Source: Rhodanobacter sp. (lineage in GTDB: Bacteria > Pseudomonadota > Gammaproteobacteria > Xanthomonadales > Rhodanobacteraceae). Taken from it: DNA of 64,000 nt. Position numbers and translations under genes: made by a program. Shown piece by piece: positions 56,773 to 64,000 of this stretch. Position 1 is the stretch's first letter, and each line of letters opens with the position of its first letter. The DNA is taken from positions 62,001 through 126,000 of the forward strand of contig SCRO01000034.1 of the NCBI GenBank assembly GCA_004298505.1, given 5' to 3'. The notes below the pieces were generated by a model. It saw only the letters and a program-made list of their open reading frames with translations. It did no database searches and was not told the origin of the DNA.

Positions 56773-57768
56773 ATGGATACCCCCGAACACTCTCCCCTCA
56801 GCCCACTGCAACAGCGCTGCGGACGTCTGCGCGACGATCTGAGGCATTGCATCATCGGCCAGCCGCAACTGATCGACTGCCTGCTGGTCGCCCTGCTGGC
56901 CGATGGTCATCTACTGGTCGAGGGGGCGCCCGGCCTGGCCAAGACCACGGCGGTGAAAGCTCTGGCAGCAAGGATCGAGGCGGACTTCCATCGCGTGCAG
57001 TTTACCCCCGACCTGCTGCCGGCCGACCTCACCGGCACCGATGTGTTCCGCCCGCAAGCGGGCAGTTTCGAGTTTGAGCGTGGGCCCCTGTTCCACAATA
57101 TCATCCTCGCCGACGAGATCAACCGTGCGCCGGCCAAGGTGCAGTCGGCACTGCTGGAGGCGATGGGCGAGCAGCAGATCACGGTCGGTCGCAGCACTTG
57201 GAAATTGCCCGACCTGTTCATGGTGATGGCCACGCAGAACCCGATCGAACAGGAGGGTACCTTCAGCTTGCCGGAGGCTCAGCTCGACCGTTTCCTGATG
57301 CACGTGACGATCGGTTACCCCGATGCCGCCTCCGAACTGGCGATCCTCAAGCTGGCACGAGAGCAAGCCAGCCGGCGCGCCCATCCGGCGCCGCCGCCGC
57401 AGGCGCTGCTCAGCCAATCCGACGTGTTCGCCGCGCGCGATGCCGCGATGGCGGTGCACATGGCGCCCGCGCTGGAGGAATACCTGGCCCAGCTGGTGCT
57501 GGCCACGCGCGATGCCGGCCGTTACGGCGCCGAGCTCAAGCGCTGGATCGCTTGGGGTGGCAGTCCGCGCGCCACCATTGCGCTGGACCGCTGCGCGCGG
57601 GCGCATGCGTGGCTGGCTGGGCGTGCCTATGTGCTGCCCGAGGACGTGCATGCCATCGTCTACGAAGTCCTGCGCCACCGCGTCCTGCTCAGTTACGAGG
57701 CGCAGGCCGAGGGTGTCACGCCTGACCAGGTGATCGCGCGGCTGCTGGATCTCGTGCCGCTGCCGTGA
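56773..57768 (+). CDS. MoxR family AAA+ ATPase
   Basis: 331 residues from the ATG at 56773 (MDTPEHSPLSPLQQRC). Walker A is GAPGLAKT (51-58) and Walker B ILADEINRAPAKVQSALLEA; sensor I ATQNPIEQEGTFSLPEAQLD is present. MoxR proteins act as chaperones that activate or load metal into VWA-domain partners, here the DUF58, BatA and BatB proteins downstream. It begins a tightly overlapping operon (GTGA with the next gene). Confidence 0.93.
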   Translation: MDTPEHSPLSPLQQRCGRLRDDLRHCIIGQPQLIDCLLVALLADGHLLVEGAPGLAKTTAVKALAARIEADFHRVQFTPDLLPADLTGTDVFRPQAGSFEFERGPLFHNIILADEINRAPAKVQSALLEAMGEQQITVGRSTWKLPDLFMVMATQNPIEQEGTFSLPEAQLDRFLMHVTIGYPDAASELAILKLAREQASRRAHPAPPPQALLSQSDVFAARDAAMAVHMAPALEEYLAQLVLATRDAGRYGAELKRWIAWGGSPRATIALDRCARAHAWLAGRAYVLPEDVHAIVYEVLRHRVLLSYEAQAEGVTPDQVIARLLDLVPLP

Positions 57769-58700
57769 GTGCCGTGGCATTCCAACGAGAGGAGGGCGAT
57801 GGCCGCAGCCGGGTATCGCTGGCCGAGCTGATCGCACTGCGTGCCCGTGTTGGCCATGTGCGCATGGCACCGCTAGTGTCCCGCGCGCCCCGTTATGGCC
57901 AGCAGTCCAGCCGTCTATACGGCCGCGGCATGGACTATGCCGAGTCGCGCGCCTACCAGGCTGGCGACGACGTGCGCCGGCTCGATTGGCGGCTTACCGC
58001 ACGCAGCGGCAAACTGCACACCAAGCTGTTCCAGGAGGACCGTGAAGGCTGCCTGCTGATCCTGCTCGATACCCACGCCAGCATGGTTTTCGGCACGCGG
58101 CAGCGCTTCAAGTCGGTGCAGGCGGCGCGAATAGCGGCGCTGGCGGCGTGGTACGCCACGCGCGCCGGCGAACGGGTTGGCGTGCTTGCGTTCGGCAGTG
58201 TCGAGCACTTGCTGCGGGCGCAGGCGGGTCCGCGCGGAGCGCTCGCGGTATGCGGTGCACTGGCGCAGTGGGATAGCTGGCCGCGATCGGATCGGCAGCA
58301 ACCATTGTCCGACGCGCTGACCCGCGCCGCGCACATATCGCACGGCGCCAGCCGGGTCCTGCTGGTCAGCGACGGCTTCAGCTGCGACCCTCCGGCACGC
58401 CAACGTATGCTGGATCTGACCCGGCACGCCGGGGTCAGCGTGCTGGTGGTGGCTGACGCGCTGGAGCTGTCGTTGGCGCCAGCGGGGCGCTATCCGCTGG
58501 AACATTCAGGCGAACGGCGCGAGGTGCTGTTGCAGTCGGCGCGACAGCGCGGCGACTTCCGCCGCGCATTGGGGGGCGGCGCCACCCGGCTCGCCGCCCT
58601 CGCTGGGTCGTTAGGCCTGCGCCATGCCAGTATCGACACGACGGCGGATCCGTTTGATGCCGTGGCCGGCCTGATCGGCCGCAAGGGTGTACCGCGATGA
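57765..58700 (+). CDS. DUF58 domain protein
   Basis: 311 residues; GTG start overlapping the moxR stop. RGMDYAESRAYQAGDDVRRLDWRLTARSGKLHTKLFQED is split here as the hallmark region GMDYAESRAYQAGDDVRRLD and WRLTARSGKLHTKLF, with LLILLDTHASM as a VWA-like core. It is the usual partner of MoxR ATPases. No membrane helix is evident, unlike many longer DUF58 proteins. ATGA overlap with the next gene. Confidence 0.9.
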   Translation: MSAVAFQREEGDGRSRVSLAELIALRARVGHVRMAPLVSRAPRYGQQSSRLYGRGMDYAESRAYQAGDDVRRLDWRLTARSGKLHTKLFQEDREGCLLILLDTHASMVFGTRQRFKSVQAARIAALAAWYATRAGERVGVLAFGSVEHLLRAQAGPRGALAVCGALAQWDSWPRSDRQQPLSDALTRAAHISHGASRVLLVSDGFSCDPPARQRMLDLTRHAGVSVLVVADALELSLAPAGRYPLEHSGERREVLLQSARQRGDFRRALGGGATRLAALAGSLGLRHASIDTTADPFDAVAGLIGRKGVPR

Positions 58701-59239
58701 TCGCCGCCGCCGGACTACCCACGCCAGCCGGTGCCACCGCCGGCCCTAGCCTGCGCGACATCCACCTGCCTGCCGCGCCCGCGTGGTGGCCGCCAGCACC
58801 GGGCTGGTGGCTGCTCGCTGCCCTCACGCTGACCGCGCTCGCCGCGCTCGCCTGGGCTTGGCGTCGTCATCGTCGCGCGCATGATCGGCAGCAGCAGATC
58901 CTGGGCGAGGTGGACCGACTGGCTCACCGGCATCGTGACGAGGGCAGCCCGGACGCGCTTTTGCGCGACCTGCATCAACTGTTGCGGCGCGTGGCGCGCG
59001 AACATGATGCCCGCGCCGCCCTGCAGCGGGGCGCAGCCTGGCGGCAAACGCTGGCGCGGGTGCCGGTCGACCGCGCGACCCTCGATCGATTGCTTGCGCT
59101 CGATCAATTGGTCTATCGGCCCGCGACCGATGGCGATGACGAGGCGCTCGTTGCAGCCGTCCGGCAGTGGTTGCGTCTGGCCGTAAAGCCGTCCAAGTGG
59201 AAGGCGGTAACGCCAGTGCAGGAGGCGGTTGATGCCTGA
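58697..59239 (+). CDS. DUF4381 membrane protein
   Basis: 180 residues. LRDIHLPAAPAWWPPAPGWW is the DUF4381 signature; one membrane helix (about 37-56) is followed by a helical cytosolic part with RRVAREHDARAALQRG. The family occurs only within MoxR/BatA/BatB clusters. Overlaps the next gene by eight bases. Confidence 0.9.
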   Translation: MIAAAGLPTPAGATAGPSLRDIHLPAAPAWWPPAPGWWLLAALTLTALAALAWAWRRHRRAHDRQQQILGEVDRLAHRHRDEGSPDALLRDLHQLLRRVAREHDARAALQRGAAWRQTLARVPVDRATLDRLLALDQLVYRPATDGDDEALVAAVRQWLRLAVKPSKWKAVTPVQEAVDA

Positions 59240-60218
59240 ATTCGCCTGGCCGTGGGTGGTTCTGCTGTTGCCGTTGCCGTGGCTGTTGCGGCGCGGGTGG
59301 CGCCCGGCGGCGCCAGGCGTGGCACTGCACCTGCCGCAACCCGGCGTGCAGCTGGGCTCGGTGGCCGACAAGCGCGTGCAGGGCGCGGCGCCCTGGTTGC
59401 TCGTGTTGGCCTGGTTGTGCCTGCTGGCTGCGGCGGCACGACCGCAGTGGCTGGGGCCGCCGCAGGCGCAGCAGCGCAGTGGGCGCGCGCTGATGCTGGC
59501 GGTGGATCTGTCCGGCAGCATGCGCACGCCGGACATGCAACTGGCCGGCCAGCCGGTCAGCCGTTTCGGTGCGGTAGAGGCGATCGCCGGCGACTTCATC
59601 AGCCGGCGCAGCGGCGACGAAATGGGGCTGATCCTGTTTGGCAGCCAGGCCTACCTGGTCACGCCGCTGACCTATGACTTGTCTGCCGTTCGCGCGCAGT
59701 TGCAAGGCGCCGCAGTGGGCCTGGCCGGCAGTCAGACCGCGATCGGCGATGCGATCGCGGTGGCAGTGAAGCGCTTGTCGGCCTTGCCGGAGCAGGCACG
59801 CGTGCTGGTGCTGCTTACCGACGGAGTGAACAACGCCGGCAGCATCTCGCCGCACGAGGCGGCACGGGCGGCCAAGGCGGCCGGCGTGCGCATCTACACC
59901 ATCGGCATCGGTGCCACGCAGATGCGTGTGCCCGGTTTCTTCGGCATGCAACTGGTCAACCCCTCGGCGGATCTGGATGCCGACATGCTCACCGCGATCG
60001 CGAAGGACACCGGAGGGCGCTTTTTCCGTGCCACTGACAGCCGCGAACTGGCCGAGGCGTACCGCACGATCAATGCGCTGGAGCCGATGCCGCAGCGCGG
60101 GCCGTCCTTGCGCCAGCGGCACGAGTTGTTCCGCTGGCCGCTGCTGGCATCACTGGTCTTGTTGTTGCTGGCGATCGTGCCGCGTCGATTCGCACGCACG
60201 GCGGAGCAGAGCGCATGA
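59232..60218 (+). CDS. batA: VWA-domain membrane protein, BatA type
   Basis: 328 residues from the ATG at 59232. Membrane helices at about 5-20 and 53-70 and near the C-terminus (about 300-318) flank a VWA domain with an intact MIDAS, DLSGSM plus the Thr and LLTDGVNNAG Asp. The MIDAS binds a metal for partner contact. BatA-type proteins were linked to aerotolerance in Bacteroides; the substrate here is unknown. Confidence 0.9.
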   Translation: MPEFAWPWVVLLLPLPWLLRRGWRPAAPGVALHLPQPGVQLGSVADKRVQGAAPWLLVLAWLCLLAAAARPQWLGPPQAQQRSGRALMLAVDLSGSMRTPDMQLAGQPVSRFGAVEAIAGDFISRRSGDEMGLILFGSQAYLVTPLTYDLSAVRAQLQGAAVGLAGSQTAIGDAIAVAVKRLSALPEQARVLVLLTDGVNNAGSISPHEAARAAKAAGVRIYTIGIGATQMRVPGFFGMQLVNPSADLDADMLTAIAKDTGGRFFRATDSRELAEAYRTINALEPMPQRGPSLRQRHELFRWPLLASLVLLLLAIVPRRFARTAEQSA

Positions 60219-62119
60219 GCGAGCTCTTGCACCAGTTTCATTTTCTGCGTCCCTGGTGGCTGCTGGCACTGGCCGGGTTGCCGTTACTGGCGCTGCCGCG
60301 GTGGCGGCGCGATGGCGGCGAGCTGGCGCTGTCGCGCCTGGTCGATCCCGATCTGCTGCCGCTGCTGGTGCGCGGGCAGGCACGACAGCACCACCTGCCC
60401 TTGGCGTTGTTTGCGCTCGGCTGGCTGCTGGCGACGCTTGCCCTCGCGGGTCCGGCCTGGAGTCGCGTCGAGCAACCCCTGTATGCCAGCCGCCCGACGC
60501 AGGTGGTGGCGATCTCGCTGTCGCGCCACATGCTGGTGCGTGACGTGGCGCCGAGCCGGCTCGACCGCGCACGCTACAAGGCGCACGAACTGCTGGCCAG
60601 CAATCGCGCCGGATTGAATGCACTTATCGGCTACGCCGGCGAGGCCTTCGTGGTAGCGCCGCTGACCTCCGATGCGAACAGCCTGAGCGACCTGCTCGAC
60701 GCGATGGCGCCGGACACCATGCCGGTAGACGGCAACGACGCGGCGGCGGCGATCGCGCTGGGTACCAAGTTGATCCATGACGCCAAGGCCGGCGGCGGCT
60801 CGCTGGTGTTGATCACCGACCAGGCGGATAGCGCCGCGGATACAGCAGCGCGCCAGGCCCTGGCTGCCGGCGTGCATGTCTCCGTGCTCGGCGTCGGCAC
60901 CCGACAGGGTGGCCCGATTCCGCTACCCGAAGGCGGCTTCCTGCGTGATGCCAGGCGTGACATGGTGCTTGCCGCTCGCGACGATGCGACGCTCGCTGCG
61001 CTGGCGCGTGCCGGTGGTGGCCGTTACGTACCGATGAGTGCCGACCCGCATGACATCGATGCGCTGCACGCGCAGTTGCGCAAGACGCCGAAGGCCGCCG
61101 CTAGCGGCCAGCTCGGTGAGCAATGGCAGGATCGCGGTGCTTGGCTGCTGCTGCCGCTGCTGCTGATCGTGGCCACCGCGTTTCGTCGCGGCTGGCTACT
61201 GCTGTTGCTGATGGTGTGCTTGCCATGGTTGCCGAGCACGGCTGCGGCGGGTACCTGGCAGAACTTGTGGCAACGCCAGGATCAGCAAGCCGTGCAGGCC
61301 TTGCGTGAGGGCCATCCAAAGCAGGCGCAACAGCTCGCCCGCGATCCGGCGTGGCGTGGTGTAGCGGCGTATCGCGCCGGCAACTATGCGGCCGCGGCGC
61401 AGGATTTGCAGCACGCCTCCGGCAGCGACGCGGCGTACAACCGCGGCAATGCGCTGGCCAAGGCAAGGCACTACCAGGATGCGATCAAGGCGTATGACGA
61501 GGCGCTGCAGCTCGACCCGGCCAATGTCGACGCGAAGGCCAACCGCAAGGCGGTCGAGGATTGGCTGCATCAGCAGCAGAGGAAGCAACAGCCGCAACAG
61601 AACAAGTCGGACCAGAAGAAGCCATCCGGGCAGGGCGAGGACAAGCCGTCATCGGCCCAGCACGATCAGAGTAAGGACGGTAAAGCCGCCTCGCAAAAAC
61701 AGAAATCTGCCCAGGATGGCAGCACGTCATCGGAGAAGCAGGGCGCGGGCAGGCAAGGCGAGGACAAGCAGCCACCGCGGCAGGATCACGCCGGCCAGAA
61801 TCATTCCGGCGAGCAGCCCAAAGCACAAACCGCGCAGGAACGGGCCAAACAGCAAGCACAGGCCGAGCAGGCGCAACAGGCGCTGAAGAAGCAGATGGAC
61901 CAGGCGCTGGCCGCACAGCCCGGCAAGTCGGCGCAGAAGGCCTCGCCGCATCAGCTCGGTGCGCTGGCGCAGGACGATCCGCAATCGAAGTTGCCGGCGG
62001 ATATCCGGCACGCTTTGCAGCGCGTCCAGGATGATCCCGGCGCGCTGCTGCGACGCAAATTCGAACTGGAATATCGCGAGCGCCATGCTGGCGCTCCGGC
62101 CGAGGATGGACAACCATGA
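60215..62119 (+). CDS. BatB/BatC-type VWA and TPR membrane protein with degenerate MIDAS
   Basis: 634 residues. Two N-terminal helices (about 12-30, 62-82), a VWA-like domain (about 90-290), two helices (about 307-340), one or two TPR units (about 375-450; AYNRGNALAKARHYQDAIKA) and a long lysine/glutamine-rich low-complexity region (about 455-590). The MIDAS DxSxS of BatB is SLSRH here (S101, S103, H105), so the metal-binding Asp and last Ser are gone, although LITDQAD remains. It combines BatB and BatC functions in one chain. Confidence 0.88.
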   Translation: MSELLHQFHFLRPWWLLALAGLPLLALPRWRRDGGELALSRLVDPDLLPLLVRGQARQHHLPLALFALGWLLATLALAGPAWSRVEQPLYASRPTQVVAISLSRHMLVRDVAPSRLDRARYKAHELLASNRAGLNALIGYAGEAFVVAPLTSDANSLSDLLDAMAPDTMPVDGNDAAAAIALGTKLIHDAKAGGGSLVLITDQADSAADTAARQALAAGVHVSVLGVGTRQGGPIPLPEGGFLRDARRDMVLAARDDATLAALARAGGGRYVPMSADPHDIDALHAQLRKTPKAAASGQLGEQWQDRGAWLLLPLLLIVATAFRRGWLLLLLMVCLPWLPSTAAAGTWQNLWQRQDQQAVQALREGHPKQAQQLARDPAWRGVAAYRAGNYAAAAQDLQHASGSDAAYNRGNALAKARHYQDAIKAYDEALQLDPANVDAKANRKAVEDWLHQQQRKQQPQQNKSDQKKPSGQGEDKPSSAQHDQSKDGKAASQKQKSAQDGSTSSEKQGAGRQGEDKQPPRQDHAGQNHSGEQPKAQTAQERAKQQAQAEQAQQALKKQMDQALAAQPGKSAQKASPHQLGALAQDDPQSKLPADIRHALQRVQDDPGALLRRKFELEYRERHAGAPAEDGQP

Positions 62120-63828
62120 GGTTTGTACGCGCCGTCGCGCTTTGCCTGCTCGCCGTGCTGCTGGTCCCTGCCGCGGCACGGGCGGCCAAGGTCACCGCCA
62201 CGCTGGATCGCAGCCAGGTGCAGTTGGGCGACACGGTCACGCTGAACGTACGGGTCGAGGGCGCCGGCGGCAACGTCGCCATGCCCGACCTGAGTGCGCT
62301 CACGCAGGACTTCGACGTACTGGGTACTTCGCAAAACAACAGTCTCAGCGTGGTCAACGGCCATGCCACCTCCAGCCTCACCTTCGGCGTGGCGTTGCGA
62401 CCGAAGCATGTGGGCACGCTGCAGATACCGGCGCTGAAGGTGGTTGGCGAGCAGACCGCTCCGCTGCAGCTTGAGGTCAGCGCGCCGAGCCCGGCCGCCT
62501 CCGCCGCACCGAACCGGGACGTGTTCATGGAGGCCAGGGTCGAACCACCGCGCGGCTATGTCGGCGAACAGTTCAGTTACGTGGTGAAGCTGTTCTATGC
62601 CAACGCCCTGAGCGGTGGTTCGATTGACGTGCCCAACGTGGGCGGCGCCGATTTGAGCCAGCTTGGCAAGGATCTGAGCTACGACACCCAGCGCGGTGGC
62701 CGCAGCTACCACGTGCTGGAACGACGCTACTCCCTGATCCCACAGCAAGCCGGTCACATCCAGATTCCGGCGACGAGCTTCCAGGGCAATGCGATCGATC
62801 CGTCTGATCCCAACAGCTTCTTCGGTGCGACCGACAACGTGTCGGCCAGCGCGCCAGCTGTCGCGATCGACGTGCAGGCCGCGCCGTCGAACTGGGGCAA
62901 CAACGCCTGGCTGCCGGCGCGCGCGCTGAGCCTGAGTCTTGAAGGTTGGCCGGGTGCACAACGGCAGGTGCGGGTGGGGCAACCACTCAATCTCACCATG
63001 GCGCTGCAGGCGACCGGACTTTCCGACGACGCGTTGCCGGCGCTCAGCCTGCCGCCACTGGACGGCGCTACCGCCTATCCGGACAAGCCGGTCAGCCATA
63101 ACCATGTCGACGGGCCGTGGATCAGCGGTCAACGCGAACAGTCGTTCGCGATCGTGCCCGAGCGCGCGGGTACGCTGACAATACCGGCGACCACCTTGAA
63201 GTGGTGGAACGTGCTGACCGACAAGATGGAAGAGGCGCAGATTCCCGCGCACAGCATCACCGTGTTGCCGGCGATCGGCGGCAACACGGTGATGCCCTCG
63301 GTCCCTGCGGCAACCGCCGCGACCGCACCGGCCTCGGTTGTCTCCAACGCGCCGGCCGCGACGAATTCTTCGACACCCTGGCGCTGGATCGCGCTGGGCA
63401 GCATCGCGTTGTGGCTGTTCAGCATGCTGGCGTGGTGGTTGCAGCGCCGCCGCGGCCGCGGCGCCGCGCCGATCGCCCCGGCGCCGGCGCCGGCGCCGGC
63501 GACGACACGCCAGGCCCAACTGGCCTTCCTCGCGGCGGCGCGCGGGAGCGACGTCGCTAGCCAGGTACGTTGCCTGCTGGCCTGGGCACGCGCAGAGCGT
63601 CCGTCCATCCAGCATCTGGGCGAATTGTCTGCCGCTTTGGAGGATGCCTCACAGCGTGCGGCCATCGACGCCTTGCAGCAGCGCCATTACGCGGGCGTGC
63701 CGACGCCTTCCGCCGATACCGGCGTCGAGCTGGTCGCGGCATTCAAGGGTGGCTTCGTGTGGCGCAGCGCCTCATCGGGCGAGGGCGACTCCGGGCTGCC
63801 GCCGCTGTATCCGTTCAAGTTGCACTGA
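62116..63828 (+). CDS. batD: BatD family (oxygen tolerance) membrane protein
   Basis: 570 residues. Signal peptide (to about 23), repeated beta-sandwich domains (about 24-390) with KVTATLDRSQVQLGDTVTLN and FMEARVEPPRGYVGEQFSYV, a proline/alanine/threonine linker, one membrane helix (about 420-440) and a cytosolic tail. It should be the periplasmic partner of the BatA/BatB complex. Final gene of the operon; it overlaps the convergent macro-domain gene by 14 bases. Confidence 0.9.
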   Translation: MRFVRAVALCLLAVLLVPAAARAAKVTATLDRSQVQLGDTVTLNVRVEGAGGNVAMPDLSALTQDFDVLGTSQNNSLSVVNGHATSSLTFGVALRPKHVGTLQIPALKVVGEQTAPLQLEVSAPSPAASAAPNRDVFMEARVEPPRGYVGEQFSYVVKLFYANALSGGSIDVPNVGGADLSQLGKDLSYDTQRGGRSYHVLERRYSLIPQQAGHIQIPATSFQGNAIDPSDPNSFFGATDNVSASAPAVAIDVQAAPSNWGNNAWLPARALSLSLEGWPGAQRQVRVGQPLNLTMALQATGLSDDALPALSLPPLDGATAYPDKPVSHNHVDGPWISGQREQSFAIVPERAGTLTIPATTLKWWNVLTDKMEEAQIPAHSITVLPAIGGNTVMPSVPAATAATAPASVVSNAPAATNSSTPWRWIALGSIALWLFSMLAWWLQRRRGRGAAPIAPAPAPAPATTRQAQLAFLAAARGSDVASQVRCLLAWARAERPSIQHLGELSAALEDASQRAAIDALQQRHYAGVPTPSADTGVELVAAFKGGFVWRSASSGEGDSGLPPLYPFKLH

Positions 63829-64000
63829 ACGGCGTGTCGCCAGCGGCGGCGGCATCCAGCGCGTGCTGGAAGACGGCGCTGACGTTGTCGCTGAAACAAC
63901 ACAAGGTGATCCCGGCCTGTTGCGCATGACTGAGTTCATCGCGCAGCGTCGCGATCGCCACGGCGGCCGCCGGTGCAGTCGGATAGCCGTAAACCCCGCA
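63815..64000 (-). CDS. Macro-domain protein, C-terminal end only
   Basis: The minus strand is open from the window edge for 61 codons and ends at TGA (63817-63815). It reads CGVYGYPTAPAAAVAIATLR and then a helix and LCCFSDNVSAVFQHAL. The GVYGYP segment followed by AAxIA is the conserved core of macro domains that bind ADP-ribose or remove O-acetyl-ADP-ribose. The start lies outside the window. The 3' end overlaps the batD stop by 14 bases. Confidence 0.8.
   Translation of the reverse strand, partial: CGVYGYPTAPAAAVAIATLRDELSHAQQAGITLCCFSDNVSAVFQHALDAAAAGDTPFSAT

Overview
The window is dense, high-GC chromosomal DNA from a gammaproteobacterium. Gene content and order point to Xanthomonadales, most likely Rhodanobacteraceae (a Rhodanobacter-like genus). 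The pointers are the hemD-hemX-hemY block, an aroQ-accB-accC-prmA run, an sX13-like C-rich small RNA downstream of polA, pilMNOPQ divergent from mrcA, and a membrane-anchored copper nitrite reductase. The genus is an inference from memory of gene order; no database search was possible. There are no rRNA or tRNA genes, phage, insertion sequences or CRISPR arrays.

Layout. 1-3166: end of hemD, then hemX and hemY (haem synthesis). 3433-5451: a fused nitrite reductase (membrane domain, two cupredoxin domains, cytochrome c). 5579-11841, minus strand: a small membrane protein, uvrD, another small membrane protein, an sX13-like sRNA and polA. 11935-12456: a DUF2782 protein. 12519-23655, minus strand, read from high to low coordinates: cutA, dsbD, a tlpA-like thioredoxin, aroQ, accB, a four-helix-bundle gene inside a repeat element, accC, prmA, a zinc-ribbon membrane protein, fis, purH and a GST. 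23786-26034: groES-groEL under a CIRCE operator. 26101-34004: zapA and a coiled-coil partner, a UPF0149 gene with pepP, a PilZ/DUF1631 pair, and rph, rdgB, hemW. 34112-42913: yicC, gmk, the complete mlaFEDCB transport operon with mlaA facing it, rpoZ and spoT. 43028-47691: ridA, recG, rpmE (type B) and gltA. 47888-51162: an unrecognised conserved protein and mrcA. 51417-56610: pilMNOPQ. 56773-63828: a MoxR/DUF58/BatA/BatB/BatD operon. 63815-64000: the end of a macro-domain gene.

The most unusual signal is a dispersed element family whose arms are built from 7-base units (consensus GGGANTS). It occurs between accB and accC (with a four-helix-bundle gene inside), between spoT and ridA, and between recG and rpmE, and it lies in frame inside uvrD and polA. 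A second family with the same layout but a GAGTGAG-type heptad fills the gap between accC and prmA. In three cases the element runs from the stop codon of one gene almost to the start codon of the next and leaves no visible Shine-Dalgarno sequence. Other unusual architecture: MlaD with two tandem MCE domains, DsbD with two N-terminal alpha domains, a BatB-like protein whose MIDAS motif has lost its metal-binding residues, and the three-part nitrite reductase.
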